Assembly: GCA_946638265.1 (NCBI GenBank)
Contig: CAMPBN010000012.1
Span: 1 to 16,481 of the forward strand
Length of the DNA stretch: 16,481 bases
Reading direction: 5' to 3'
Origin: an uncultured Bacillota bacterium
Lineage (GTDB): Bacteria > Bacillota > Clostridia > Peptostreptococcales > Anaerovoracaceae
The position numbers were made by a program, and so were the translations under genes. Position 1 is the stretch's first letter. Each line of letters starts with the position of its first letter. Under the pieces are notes generated by a model that was not told the DNA's origin, searched no databases, and worked only from the letters and a program-made list of their open reading frames with translations. Shown piece by piece: positions 7,761-14,444 of the stretch.

Positions 7761-8624
7761 TTAGCCTTGTACATTAAAAAATATTTTAGCGTTTTTACAA
7801 GTAATTTCCGCCAGTTCAGACGGCTCCATCCCCTTGATTTCAGCCACTTTTTCGGCTGTGTATTGTACATTTACGGGATGATTTTTCTGCCCGCGGAAAG
7901 GAACCGGTGTCAGATAAGGCGAATCCGTCTCCACCAGCAAAAATTCCGGCGGAATCTGCTCTGCCACCTCCACGGTCTTGCGCGCGTTCTTGTAGGTGAT
8001 CGGGCCTGCGATGGAAAGTGTGGCACCCAGTTTTACATACTGCCTGCCCAGCTCAGCACTGCCCGAAAAGCAGTGGAGCAGAACTCTTGCATCGTCAAGC
8101 ATCTCGCAGCTGCCATCTTCCCGCACCGGCCCGCGGCGCTTTGGGAAAAAGGCTTTTCTTTCCGCGGAGAAAGCTCCTTCCTCTTTCAGGATGTTCATGC
8201 AATCTTCCGCAGCTTCTCTTTCGTGTATAACTATGGGCATATGCAGACGGTTTGCCAGCTGTATCTGGCGTCTGAACCAGTATTTCTGGGCTTCTCTGTC
8301 AGAATTGTCGTAGTGATAGTCCAGACCGATTTCGCCTATTGCCACCACCTTTTCCTGTTTCGCCAATTCTTCTATCTTTGCCAGCTGCTCATCGCTGAAA
8401 TTGTCCGCATCGTGGGGATGACAGCCTACCGCCGCATAACACCACGGGTAGAGTGCCGCATGCTTTGCAGCCAGCTCCGAGCTTTTCAGGTCATAGCCTA
8501 TATCATTCACATAAGAAAGCAGGCCGGAATCAATCCCGACCTGTATTTTCTCAATGAATTCCGTTCTTTCCGCATCCGTGAACGTATCTTCGTTCAGATG
8601 GGCATGAGAATCGTAAAGTTTCAT
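7761..8624 (-). CDS. tatD: TatD-family metal-dependent hydrolase/DNase
   Basis: TIM-barrel hydrolase of the TatD family, whose members show metal-dependent 3'-5' DNase activity and are linked to DNA quality control. The metal ligands are all present: His7 and His9 in DSHAHLN, Glu98 in GEIGLDYHYD, His134 in VIHERE, His184 in HCFSGS, and Asp234 in ETDSPYLTP followed by FRGQKNHP. It is 287 residues long against the usual 255-265. The extra length is a charged insert at about 151-176 (FSAERKAFFPKRRGPVRED...) between the His134 helix and the HCFSG strand. The ATG at 8624 is preceded by AGAAGGAG; the open frame continues upstream only because it overlaps the neighbouring gene. It starts 11 bp after the stop of the cysteine-rich gene and lies in the common metG-tatD arrangement of Firmicutes. 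Confidence 0.95.
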   Translation of the reverse strand: MKLYDSHAHLNEDTFTDAERTEFIEKIQVGIDSGLLSYVNDIGYDLKSSELAAKHAALYPWCYAAVGCHPHDADNFSDEQLAKIEELAKQEKVVAIGEIGLDYHYDNSDREAQKYWFRRQIQLANRLHMPIVIHEREAAEDCMNILKEEGAFSAERKAFFPKRRGPVREDGSCEMLDDARVLLHCFSGSAELGRQYVKLGATLSIAGPITYKNARKTVEVAEQIPPEFLLVETDSPYLTPVPFRGQKNHPVNVQYTAEKVAEIKGMEPSELAEITCKNAKIFFNVQG

Positions 8625-8635
8625 TTTTTCTCCTT

Positions 8636-9049
8636 CTAGTCTTCCGGCGCCAGCAGAATCTTCTCGATAGCTTTGGCTGCGTCTGACATGCAGTCCTCGC
8701 AGCTGCGGATCGGTGTACCGCTGTCCACGCCTTTGATCTCTTTGCAAATCAGAGACTTGGTAGTGAACATGAAGGATGTTACCATTCTGCGCATCATACG
8801 ATAGCTGCCGCTCTTGGTCTCTGAGCCTTCCAACTTGCAATCGGAATTTTTCAGCCCTGCCAGATATGCCATTGCCGAAACCGCGCCGCATGTGGTCATA
8901 ACTCCCATGCCGCCTCCGAATGCCTCCATTGCGCGAAAAGCCTCTTCCTCCTTCACTCCGAAAAGATCGCAATACGCACAGGCCACCGACTGCGCACAAT
9001 TGTAACCCTTTGCGTGATTTTCCTTCACCTTTGCCATTCTGTCTTCCAT
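8636..9049 (-). CDS. C_GCAxxG_C_C family cysteine-rich protein
   Basis: A small protein (137 residues from this start) with the C_GCAxxG_C_C signature: GYNCAQSV (residues 15-22), FGGGMG (44-49) with CGAVSAMAYLAG (54-65), and late cysteines at 102, 117 and 120 (SCEDC). The family is common in anaerobes and is thought to bind a redox cofactor or metal, but no biochemical role is settled. The start is uncertain. The ATG at 9049 gives the N-terminus MEDRMAKVKENH usual for the family, with AAAGG about 11 bases upstream. Other in-frame starts are an ATG at 9061 and a GTG at 9064, both too close to that AAAGG. It lies 52 bp after metG and 11 bp before tatD, so it is probably co-transcribed with them. 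Confidence 0.85.
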   Translation of the reverse strand: MEDRMAKVKENHAKGYNCAQSVACAYCDLFGVKEEEAFRAMEAFGGGMGVMTTCGAVSAMAYLAGLKNSDCKLEGSETKSGSYRMMRRMVTSFMFTTKSLICKEIKGVDSGTPIRSCEDCMSDAAKAIEKILLAPED

Positions 9050-9101
9050 TCTCTCACCCATCACCTTTCTTTTGTCTTTTGTATATATTCCGGGAACAAT
9101 G

Positions 9102-11039
9102 CTACATTACAGGGATTCCGTCCGGAGCATCCGTTGTAACCAGCATGTCGCCGTCATCGCCCACTGCGTAGAGGATCATACCCTTGGATTCAAGGCCTCT
9201 GAGGTTGCGCGGCTTCAGGTTTGCCACTACTACCACGCTCTTTCCTACCAGGTCTTCCGGCTTGAAATATTCAGCCACACCTGAGATGATCTGGCGGGTT
9301 TCGGTACCCATCTTCACCTGGAACACCAGGAGCTTGTCGGCCTTTGGATGCTTTTCAGCTTCCACAATCTTCCCGACTCTGAGATCCAGCTTTTCAAAAT
9401 CGTCAAATTCGATAGGATCCTTCAGCTCCAGCGGAATATTTTCAGGCTCGTTCTTAGTCTTGAAAGCTTCCAATTCTGCCAATTCTTTTTCGATATCAAG
9501 TCTTGGGAAGATAGGGTCGCCCTTCTTCACCTGGTCGCCTTCCAGCATATCAAATACGGAAGCGTCGTCCCATTCAGGCTCGGCATACCAGATGCCCAGC
9601 TGCTTGCGGATATTCTTCGAAGTGGTATGCATGAACGGCTGGATCAGGACTGATACGATGCGCAGGCATTCTGCGAGGTTGTGCATTACGCCGTCAAGTC
9701 TTTCCTTGGCAGCCGGGTCCTTTGCCAGCACCCAAGGAGCCGTTTCGTCGATATATTTGTTGGCGCGCCTTACCACGATCCAGATTTCTTCCAGAGCCAT
9801 GTTGAAGGCGTACTTGTCCATCTGTTCTTCCACTTTGGCTGCAGCGCCGGTTGCGATGGCCTTGAGTTCTTCATCAAGAGCCTTGCCCTCAGCATCCTTC
9901 GCTTCAATAGATCCCGGAATGTAGCCGCCACAATACTTTTCGATCATGGACACTGTTCTGGAAACCAGATTGCCCAGGTCGTTGGCCAGGTCGAAATTGA
10001 TGCGCTTCAGCAACACTTCGTTGGTGAATGCACCGTCCTGCCCGAATGTATATTCTCTGAGAAGGAAATATTTCAGTGCGTCGATGCCGTATCTTTCTAT
10101 GAGCACCACCGGATCTACCACATTTCCCTTGGATTTACTCATTTTGCCGCCGTCGATCAAAAGCCAGCCGTGACCGATGATCTGCTTTGGCAACGGAAGA
10201 CCTGCAGACATCAGCATCGCAGGCCAGATGATGCCATGGAAACGCATGATTTCCTTACCCACCAGATGTGTAGCAGGCCAATATTTTTCGTAAAGTTCAG
10301 GCTCATCAGGATAGCCCAGAGCCGTGATATAGTTTGACAGTGCGTCGACCCATACATACATTACATGCTTCGGATCGTTTGGCACCGGAATACCCCAGTC
10401 AAAGGTGGTACGGGAGACGCAGAGGTCTTCGAGACCCTGATTGATGAACGAGATCATCTCATTTTTTCTGGTCTCAGGCCACAGGAAATCAGGTCTTTCT
10501 TCGTAGAGCTTCAGCAGCTTGTCCGCATAGGCGGAGAGCTTGAAGAAATAAGCCTCTTCACTGGCCTTCTGCACAGGGCGTCCGCAGTCCGGGCAGCAGC
10601 CGTCTTTCAGCTGGCTTTCAGTCCAGAAAGTTTCGCAAGGTGTGCAATACATACCTTCATACTTACCCTTGTAGATGTCTCCGTTTTCGCAGAGCTTTTC
10701 CCAGATTTTCTGGACTCTCTTCATGTGGCGCGGCTCTGTGGTGCGGATGAAGTCGTCGTTGGAAATCTCCATTGTCTTCCACAGCTTTTTGATGCCGTCC
10801 ACTACATTGTCAACGTAAGCCTGCGGTGTAACGCCTGCCTGGTTGGCCTTGTCCTGAATCTTCTGGCCGTGCTCATCCGTTCCCGTCAAAAAGCGAACAT
10901 CGTAGCCCGTAGCCCTCTTAAATCTTGCCATCGCGTCTGCCATAACAGTGCAATATGTATGGCCTATATGTAAATTGTCACTCGGATAGTAAATTGGTGT
11001 TGTGATATAATAAGTACCTTTGGATTTGCAATCCCCCAT
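9102..11039 (-). CDS. metG: Methionyl-tRNA synthetase with C-terminal tRNA-binding domain
   Basis: Charges tRNA-Met and initiator tRNA with methionine. From the chosen start it has 645 residues. The class I signatures are HIGH (24-27) and KMSKS (299-303). A zinc-knuckle insert has CTPC (132-135) and CPDC (149-152). The anticodon-binding helical domain follows, then a C-terminal OB-fold tRNA-binding domain of the EMAPII/Trbp111 type from about 545 (LDLRVGKIVEAEKHPKADKL...). Start choice: the ATG at 11039 sits 8 bases after AAAGGA; the ATG two codons earlier (11045) is too close to it. A longer frame to 11096 would overlap the promoter -10 region. I saw no T-box or SAM riboswitch signature in the leader, which is only about 50 nt long if the mapped promoter is right. 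Confidence 0.96.
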   Translation of the reverse strand: MGDCKSKGTYYITTPIYYPSDNLHIGHTYCTVMADAMARFKRATGYDVRFLTGTDEHGQKIQDKANQAGVTPQAYVDNVVDGIKKLWKTMEISNDDFIRTTEPRHMKRVQKIWEKLCENGDIYKGKYEGMYCTPCETFWTESQLKDGCCPDCGRPVQKASEEAYFFKLSAYADKLLKLYEERPDFLWPETRKNEMISFINQGLEDLCVSRTTFDWGIPVPNDPKHVMYVWVDALSNYITALGYPDEPELYEKYWPATHLVGKEIMRFHGIIWPAMLMSAGLPLPKQIIGHGWLLIDGGKMSKSKGNVVDPVVLIERYGIDALKYFLLREYTFGQDGAFTNEVLLKRINFDLANDLGNLVSRTVSMIEKYCGGYIPGSIEAKDAEGKALDEELKAIATGAAAKVEEQMDKYAFNMALEEIWIVVRRANKYIDETAPWVLAKDPAAKERLDGVMHNLAECLRIVSVLIQPFMHTTSKNIRKQLGIWYAEPEWDDASVFDMLEGDQVKKGDPIFPRLDIEKELAELEAFKTKNEPENIPLELKDPIEFDDFEKLDLRVGKIVEAEKHPKADKLLVFQVKMGTETRQIISGVAEYFKPEDLVGKSVVVVANLKPRNLRGLESKGMILYAVGDDGDMLVTTDAPDGIPVM

Positions 11040-11098
11040 ATTCATTTTCCTTTCTGATTCCGATTTCGGCACCGTATTTGCGGCACCGGCATTCATAT

Positions 11099-11127
11099 AT
11101 TATAGCCCACATCCCGCACCTGGGCAA
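11099..11127 (-). promoter_or_regulatory. metG promoter
   Basis: On the minus strand TTGCCC (11127-11122, 4 of 6) is followed by a 17-bp spacer and a perfect TATAAT (11104-11099). It lies about 60 bp upstream of the metG start codon and would begin the metG to tatD transcript. Confidence 0.65.
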
Positions 11128-11294
11128 GTAGAAACGCCGGCGAAAATGACAAACCTGCAAAACGCTGACGACAATGGCAAACCTTGTATCCACCAAACTG
11201 ACTAAAAAATGCGGTTTTCAAGGGTTTTGAGGGGTAATGTCGTAATTTTGATGTGATATTATGCAGTTTACAAGGTGTTTGTATAAGGGGAAAC

Positions 11295-11309
11295 GTTGAA
11301 ATTTCAAGG
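11295..11309. repeat. 15-bp repeat with 12-bp palindrome, copy 1
   Basis: GTTGAAATTTCAAGG; its core TTGAAATTTCAA is a perfect palindrome. An identical 15-bp copy lies at 11567-11581. A truncated relative, GTTGAAATTTAGCC, occurs at 11335-11348. Confidence 0.7.
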
Positions 11310-11333
11310 CGCGCAGGCGGAGCGCCTCGAAAT
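11301..11333. repeat. Hairpin with 12-bp arms
   Basis: ATTTCAAGGCGC (11301-11312) pairs with GCGCCTCGAAAT (11322-11333) with one mismatch around a 9-nt loop. The left arm overlaps the first 12-bp palindrome. There is no T-tract on either side, so it is not a clear terminator. Confidence 0.55.
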
Positions 11334-11566
11334 CGTTGAAATTTAGCCAATCTTGTAAAAAAGATGGGTGTATTGTAAATTTTTATGGTAAGAATTTCTA
11401 TTTACAAAAGATGGATGTTTTGGGAAACTCTACTCGGGTTTCCTCCTTATCGCTGTAAATCATTTCAATTATTATAAAACGGCTTATTTTCAACGTCTCT
11501 GCCGTTTGTGCCCTTTAGCACCTGTCTGGATTTATTTGTCAGCGGACATCGTTTTGTGACTAAAAT

Positions 11567-11581
11567 GTTGAAATTTCAAGG
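11567..11581. repeat. 15-bp repeat with 12-bp palindrome, copy 2
   Basis: Identical to copy 1 at 11295-11309 and in the same orientation, 272 bp away. It could be a protein-binding site or the remnant of a small dispersed repeat. Confidence 0.7.
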
Positions 11582-11629
11582 TTTTTGTCCCTTTTAAGTT
11601 GTATACTTAGTTTTCCACATCAGTTTACA

Positions 11630-11709
11630 ATGCGCACCTGCATATCACCTGTCCGAAAAGCCCTGATTTGGCAACCTTTTGACAGGTTTACCTTCAAAAA
11701 AGTGCGCAT
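11630..11709. repeat. 80-bp nested inverted repeat
   Basis: Outer arms ATGCGCAC (11630-11637) and GTGCGCAT (11702-11709); middle arms ACCTGTC (11647-11653) and GACAGGT (11681-11687); inner arms AAAAG (11656-11660) and CTTTT (11676-11680). All three pairs are perfect and nest in order, which would give a long interrupted hairpin. It lies about 105 bp upstream of the birA -10. Confidence 0.55.
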
Positions 11710-11768
11710 GAAAAAACAAGTTTAGTCAATGGGAACCTTGAAAATTAGCCATTTGCCTATATTTTACA

Positions 11769-11799
11769 TTGTAAACCAATATATTTTATTTGTTGACAA
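11769..11799. promoter_or_regulatory. BirA operator overlapping the birA promoter
   Basis: TTGTAAAC (11769-11776), 15 nt, GTTGACAA (11792-11799). The halves match as an inverted repeat at 7 of 8 positions, and extend to 9 bp as ATTGTAAAC/GTTGACAAT. This fits the known BirA box (TTGTTAAC or TTGTAAAC, about 15 nt, then the reverse complement). The right half contains the -35 hexamer of the birA promoter, so biotin-loaded BirA should block transcription of birA-bioY. Confidence 0.85.
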
Positions 11800-11821
11800 T
11801 TACCCAAGAACATCATATACT
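11793..11821 (+). promoter_or_regulatory. birA-bioY promoter
   Basis: Perfect -35 TTGACA (11793-11798), 17-bp spacer, -10 TATACT (11816-11821, 5 of 6). It is a strong vegetative-type promoter about 40 bp upstream of the birA start codon, and its -35 lies within the BirA operator. Confidence 0.85.
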
Positions 11822-11862
11822 ATTCTCGTAAAAGTTGGAGTTCCAATACGAAAGGACATGTT

Positions 11863-12858
11863 ATGAAAGGTAAAATAAGTGTCAAGGACAGAGTCCTCCT
11901 TATACTCGAGGAGAACAAGGGCAATACTATCTCCGGAGAAGCCCTTGCCAAGGCTCTTAATGTAAGCAGAGCTGCAGTATGGAAGGCCATGAAGGCGCTT
12001 CAGAGCGAAGGCTACGAGATCTCAGCCAGCACCAACAAAGGCTATTGCCTGGACCTCAACAGTGATGTTTTGTCCCGGCAGGGTATCGAGTCTTACGTCA
12101 GGGCCACACCGCAGCCCAAGGTTTTCGTCTATGAGACCATAGACTCCACCAACAAGCTGGCCAAGCGCATGGCAGGCGAAGATGCAGCCCACGGCACTTG
12201 TATTGCCGCCAATCTCCAGACCGAAGGACGCGGCAGGCTGGGAAGAAACTTCTATTCCCCTGCGCACAGCGGCATATACCTCAGCATCATCCTGAGGCCG
12301 GAAATGGACATGACCAAAGCCACTCTGCTGACTTCCATGGCCTCCGTAGCCGTAGCCGGCGCCATCAGCCGTGTCTGTGGTATCGAGACTGAGATAAAAT
12401 GGGTAAACGACCTGTATTATGCAGGCAAGAAGGTCTGCGGCATACTGACTGAGGCTGTCACCAACTTCGAAACCGGCAAGATTGAAAGCGTCGTCATCGG
12501 CATAGGCATCAACTGCGCTCCTCCGGGGCCTGATATGCCCGATGAACTGCGTGACATCTATGGTTTCATTCCGGGCGGATTCAGCTTTTCCAGAAACCAG
12601 CTGACCGCCGAGGTTATTTCCCGCATCATGGCACTTTGCGATGAGGTGGAAATGGGCAATCTTTCCTTTATAGAAGAGTACAAAGCCCGCTCCATGGTCA
12701 TCGGCAAGGACGTAAATGTCTTCAAAGGCGGCCTGACCCACGATCCAATCAAGGCGCACGTCAATGACATCGATAAATTTGGTGGCCTGATGGTGCAATA
12801 CGAAAACGGGAGCAAAGAAACGCTCATAAGCGGCGAGATATCCGTCCGCCTGGCATAA
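11863..12858 (+). CDS. birA: Bifunctional biotin-protein ligase / biotin operon repressor
   Basis: Activates biotin to biotinyl-AMP and attaches it to carboxylase and decarboxylase carrier proteins; in its loaded form it represses biotin genes. The 331-residue protein has an N-terminal winged helix-turn-helix (about 5-62; TISGEALAKALNVSRAAVWKAMKAL, winged turn GYEISASTNKGYCL), marking it as the DNA-binding class. The catalytic domain has STN at 95-97, the biotinyl-AMP loop GRGRLGR (122-128), KWVNDL (179-184; usually KWPNDL) and Lys190 in KKVCGIL. IGIGINC (212-218) and a C-terminal SH3-like domain follow. The ATG at 11863 is preceded by AAAGGA. It is followed by bioY 76 bp downstream, and the operator upstream indicates autoregulation. 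Confidence 0.96.
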   Translation: MKGKISVKDRVLLILEENKGNTISGEALAKALNVSRAAVWKAMKALQSEGYEISASTNKGYCLDLNSDVLSRQGIESYVRATPQPKVFVYETIDSTNKLAKRMAGEDAAHGTCIAANLQTEGRGRLGRNFYSPAHSGIYLSIILRPEMDMTKATLLTSMASVAVAGAISRVCGIETEIKWVNDLYYAGKKVCGILTEAVTNFETGKIESVVIGIGINCAPPGPDMPDELRDIYGFIPGGFSFSRNQLTAEVISRIMALCDEVEMGNLSFIEEYKARSMVIGKDVNVFKGGLTHDPIKAHVNDIDKFGGLMVQYENGSKETLISGEISVRLA

Positions 12859-12872
12859 CGGGTCCAAAAAAA

Positions 12873-12901
12873 TCAAAAAACGCGTTAAAACGCGATTTTG
12901 A
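12873..12901 (+). other. Hairpin between birA and bioY
   Basis: TCAAAAAACGCG (12873-12884) pairs imperfectly with CGCGATTTTGA (12891-12901) around a TTAAAA loop. The T-run is within the arm and there is no T-tract after it, so full termination is unlikely. It may tune bioY level or mRNA stability. Confidence 0.4.
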
Positions 12902-12934
12902 AGGCAACAAATCCGAATAAAGAGGTATACAAAA

Positions 12935-13486
12935 ATGACAATGAGAGAATCTAATACTAAATTTATGATACTTTGCGCTATGTTCGCGGCGCTGGCAGCC
13001 GTAGGAGCAGCAATCTCCATTCCGCTGCCATTCTCACCAGTGCCGGTGACCTTCGCCACTCTGGCGATCATGCTGGCAGGCGGTCTGCTGGGCCCGAAGT
13101 ACGGAGTGATCTCCACCTGCATCTATATTCTGCTGGGTGCAATCGGCCTGCCCGTATTCGCCAATTTCACGGGCGGCATCGGCATCTTGGCAGGTCCTAC
13201 GGGCGGATTTATCGCAGGCTATCCGTTCATCGCGCTTCTAAACGGCCTGCTGACGCCGATTGCGCAAAAAAGGAGCAGCGGCAAAGCTCTGCCACTGCTT
13301 GTCATCTTTTTTTATGTCGCATCTCTGGTTTGCTATATTCCGGGTATCGCGTGGTTCATGATCTCCACCGGTAACGGTTTCGGCAGCGCCATGATGATGT
13401 GCTTCCTGCCGTTCATCATCGGCGACATCCTCAAAGCAGTGGTCTGCGGCCTCATGCTCCGCCGCCTCCGCAGCTACAAATTGTAG
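12935..13486 (+). CDS. bioY: Biotin transporter substrate-binding subunit BioY
   Basis: Integral membrane biotin-binding (S) component of energy-coupling factor transporters. It has 183 residues, nearly all in hydrophobic segments (about six: roughly 10-30, 36-54, 56-74, 84-110, 117-145, 150-175). BioY marks are PVPVTF (35-40), GLPVFANFTGG (71-81) and AGPTGGFIAGY (86-96). The ATG at 12935 is preceded by GAGG at 9 bases; an ATG two codons on is also possible. Co-transcription with birA and the BirA box upstream point to biotin-repressed uptake. No ATPase or T component, and no biotin synthesis gene, is in the window, so it either borrows a shared energising module or works alone, as has been reported for some BioY proteins. 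Confidence 0.95.
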   Translation: MTMRESNTKFMILCAMFAALAAVGAAISIPLPFSPVPVTFATLAIMLAGGLLGPKYGVISTCIYILLGAIGLPVFANFTGGIGILAGPTGGFIAGYPFIALLNGLLTPIAQKRSSGKALPLLVIFFYVASLVCYIPGIAWFMISTGNGFGSAMMMCFLPFIIGDILKAVVCGLMLRRLRSYKL

Positions 13487-13489
13487 TCT

Positions 13490-13519
13490 GCACAAAATGA
13501 CCTATAGGGCATTTTGTGC
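13490..13519 (+). other. Strong hairpin just after bioY
   Basis: GCACAAAATG (13490-13499) and CATTTTGTGC (13510-13519) are perfect 10-bp arms. The loop contains CC-TATA-GG, which can extend the stem. It starts 4 bp after the bioY stop but has no T-tract on either strand. It may protect the 3' end of the mRNA or act with the terminator at 13580. Confidence 0.55.
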
Positions 13520-13579
13520 CCGCTCAAGTCAGCAACCGCAGACTCTCATGTAGCGCGCGAGCAGCTCTAATCAGCATTC

Positions 13580-13630
13580 AAAGCCGGCATGGTGAATACA
13601 GAAGTATTCGCCGCGCCGGCTTTTCCTTTT
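13580..13630 (+). terminator. Rho-independent terminator of birA-bioY
   Basis: AAAGCCGGC (from 13580) pairs with GCCGGCTTT (from 13615). An inner stem, GTGAATAC with GTATTCGC, includes one G-T pair and an AGAA loop. It is followed by a T-rich tail TTTTCCTTTTCT, the standard arrangement for an intrinsic terminator. Confidence 0.8.
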
Positions 13631-13822
13631 CTGTCATCTGTTGTCTACCGCCGGCACATACGCTTCAACCCGCTTGCAGTTTGGCCGCATATCCAAGGCG
13701 CTTACTGCTTTGATCTGCACATGCGGCGCGCCTGCATCTTTTCTGCGTATGCAATGTGATTGCAGTTCTGAGGTGCATGCCTAAAATTGCTTGCAGTTTT
13801 TGTATATTTGTCTAAAAATTGT
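13631..13822. other. Non-coding stretch between the bioY terminator and the hairpin array
   Basis: No gene is supported. The motif TTGCAGTT recurs three times (near 13674, 13760 and 13790). There is scattered short dyad symmetry but no strong hairpin and no recognisable RNA gene. Confidence 0.5.
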
Positions 13823-13872
13823 AAAAATTACAGAGACCCGCGCGTCAAATCGACCTTTCTCTGTAATTTTTT
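13823..13872. repeat. TTACAGAG-N23-CTCTGTAA hairpin 1
   Basis: TTACAGAG (13828-13835), 23-nt loop, CTCTGTAA (13859-13866). The arms extend outward by AAAAA/TTTTT to 13 bp. The T6 run after the right arm means it could also work as a terminator, in either direction. First of three elements with identical inner arms and identical loop length. Confidence 0.8.
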
Positions 13873-13886
13873 CCTATACCCCTTAT

Positions 13887-13933
13887 GAGTTACAGAGGAA
13901 GCATGGCGATACAGCCTTTTCTCTGTAAAACTC
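13887..13933. repeat. TTACAGAG-N23-CTCTGTAA hairpin 2
   Basis: TTACAGAG (13890-13897), 23-nt loop, CTCTGTAA (13921-13928). Outer GAG (13887-13889) and CTC (13931-13933) are complementary, with two unpaired bases on the right side. The loop sequence differs from hairpins 1 and 3, but its length is the same. Confidence 0.8.
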
Positions 13934-13941
13934 CGGTACTA

Positions 13942-13955
13942 CACCCTTTAGGGTG
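13942..13955. repeat. Small hairpin CACCC-TTTA-GGGTG
   Basis: Perfect 5-bp arms with a 4-nt loop between hairpins 2 and 3. It is followed directly by another dyad, CGCCAT (13956-13961) and ATGGCG (13974-13979). Confidence 0.5.
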
Positions 13956-13966
13956 CGCCATCAACA

Positions 13967-13997
13967 CACAAAAATGGCGAATTTACAGATTTTTGTG
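13967..13997. repeat. Hairpin with 9-bp perfect arms, different sequence class
   Basis: CACAAAAAT (13967-13975) and ATTTTTGTG (13989-13997) around a 13-nt loop. The loop contains TTTACAG, a half-site of the flanking elements. It lies between hairpins 2 and 3, and its left arm overlaps the ATGGCG of the neighbouring dyad, so the two structures would compete. Confidence 0.55.
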
Positions 13998-14020
13998 GCC
14001 TCGCGCCCCACTTTTTAAAA

Positions 14021-14069
14021 CGCTTTACAGAGCAACGCCGCGCAAATAAATCTTTCTCTGTAAAACGCG
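14021..14069. repeat. TTACAGAG-N23-CTCTGTAA hairpin 3
   Basis: TTACAGAG (14025-14032), 23-nt loop, CTCTGTAA (14056-14063). The outer bases CGC (14021-14023) and GCG (14066-14068) are complementary. It lies 13 bp past the 3' end of the VOC gene, so on the minus strand it would be the first structure in that transcript's tail. Confidence 0.8.
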
Positions 14070-14081
14070 AAATTCGTCGTT

Positions 14082-14444
14082 TTACATCGGCGTCCCCACT
14101 TCGATCAGATTGCCATCGGGATCGTAAAAGCGTATGACCTTCTGGCCCCAGCTGTGGGTCATCAGGCGATTAACATATTTAACGTCCGGATAATATTTTT
14201 CGAGTTTCTCTACGAATCCTTCAATATTTGATTCCTCAAAATAGAGCTCGCAGGAATTGTTCTCCGGAATGATTTCTTTGCCGAGAAACTCTTTCCAGTA
14301 TTTTTCTTCCTGCAAAACCAGCCCTTCCGTCAGGATCATATTACCGTCATTGTCAACGATCTTCTCAAGGCCAAACAGATCATGATAAAACCGCCTGGAC
14401 CTCTCGATATCCTTCACAACGATCAATACGTTTCTTAATTTCAT
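14082..14444 (-). CDS. VOC-family (glyoxalase/bleomycin resistance fold) protein
   Basis: A 120-residue protein made of two beta-alpha-beta modules of the vicinal oxygen chelate fold. The first is LRNVLIVVKDIERSRRFYHDLFGL (residues 3-26). The second ends in the typical VIRFYDPDGNLIEVG (103-117), where Glu115 is the usual last metal ligand. The first metal-ligand position is hydrophobic (Val or Leu) rather than His or Glu, so metal binding is uncertain. The substrate is unknown; relatives include glyoxalases, dioxygenases and antibiotic-binding proteins. The ATG at 14444 is preceded by AGGAAGGA at 9 bases. It is a lone leftward gene, divergent from the HipA-like gene and convergent with bioY. 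Confidence 0.88.
   Translation of the reverse strand: MKLRNVLIVVKDIERSRRFYHDLFGLEKIVDNDGNMILTEGLVLQEEKYWKEFLGKEIIPENNSCELYFEESNIEGFVEKLEKYYPDVKYVNRLMTHSWGQKVIRFYDPDGNLIEVGTPM

Larger units (their letters stand above)
11128..11768. other. Long AT-rich non-coding region between divergent metG and birA
   Basis: About 640 bp without a convincing gene. The longest frames lack ribosome binding sites, and one starts with TTG and runs across the metG promoter. The region holds the 12-bp palindrome pair, a 12-bp-arm hairpin, the degenerate AAAAGATGG motifs at 11359-11367 and 11406-11414, and the nested inverted repeat at 11630-11709, all listed separately. I see no tRNA, SRP RNA, tmRNA, T-box or known riboswitch signature. 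A structured small RNA is possible. Confidence 0.6.

Noticed and set aside
8625..8999. A 125-codon N-terminal extension of tatD
   Set aside because: It overlaps the C_GCAxxG_C_C gene, and the TatD family begins at the DSHAHLN motif, which follows the ATG at 8624.
11040..11127. T-box or SAM riboswitch for metG
   Set aside because: The leader from the mapped promoter is only about 50 nt and contains neither the T-box consensus nor S-box signatures.
11093..11350. An 85-codon minus-strand frame upstream of metG
   Set aside because: It starts with TTG without a ribosome binding site and crosses the metG promoter.
11385..11477. A 30-codon plus-strand frame in the metG-birA spacer
   Set aside because: It has no ribosome binding site and no features beyond chance.
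12022..13122. A 366-codon open frame on the minus strand
   Set aside because: It is antisense to birA and bioY and has no family features.
13516..13713. A 65-codon plus-strand frame after bioY
   Set aside because: It runs through the intrinsic terminator and lacks a ribosome binding site.
13828..14063. CRISPR array reading of the repeated TTACAGAG units
   Set aside because: The units are inverted pairs around 23-nt loops, only three in number and unevenly spaced, with no cas genes; they are hairpins, not direct repeats with spacers.
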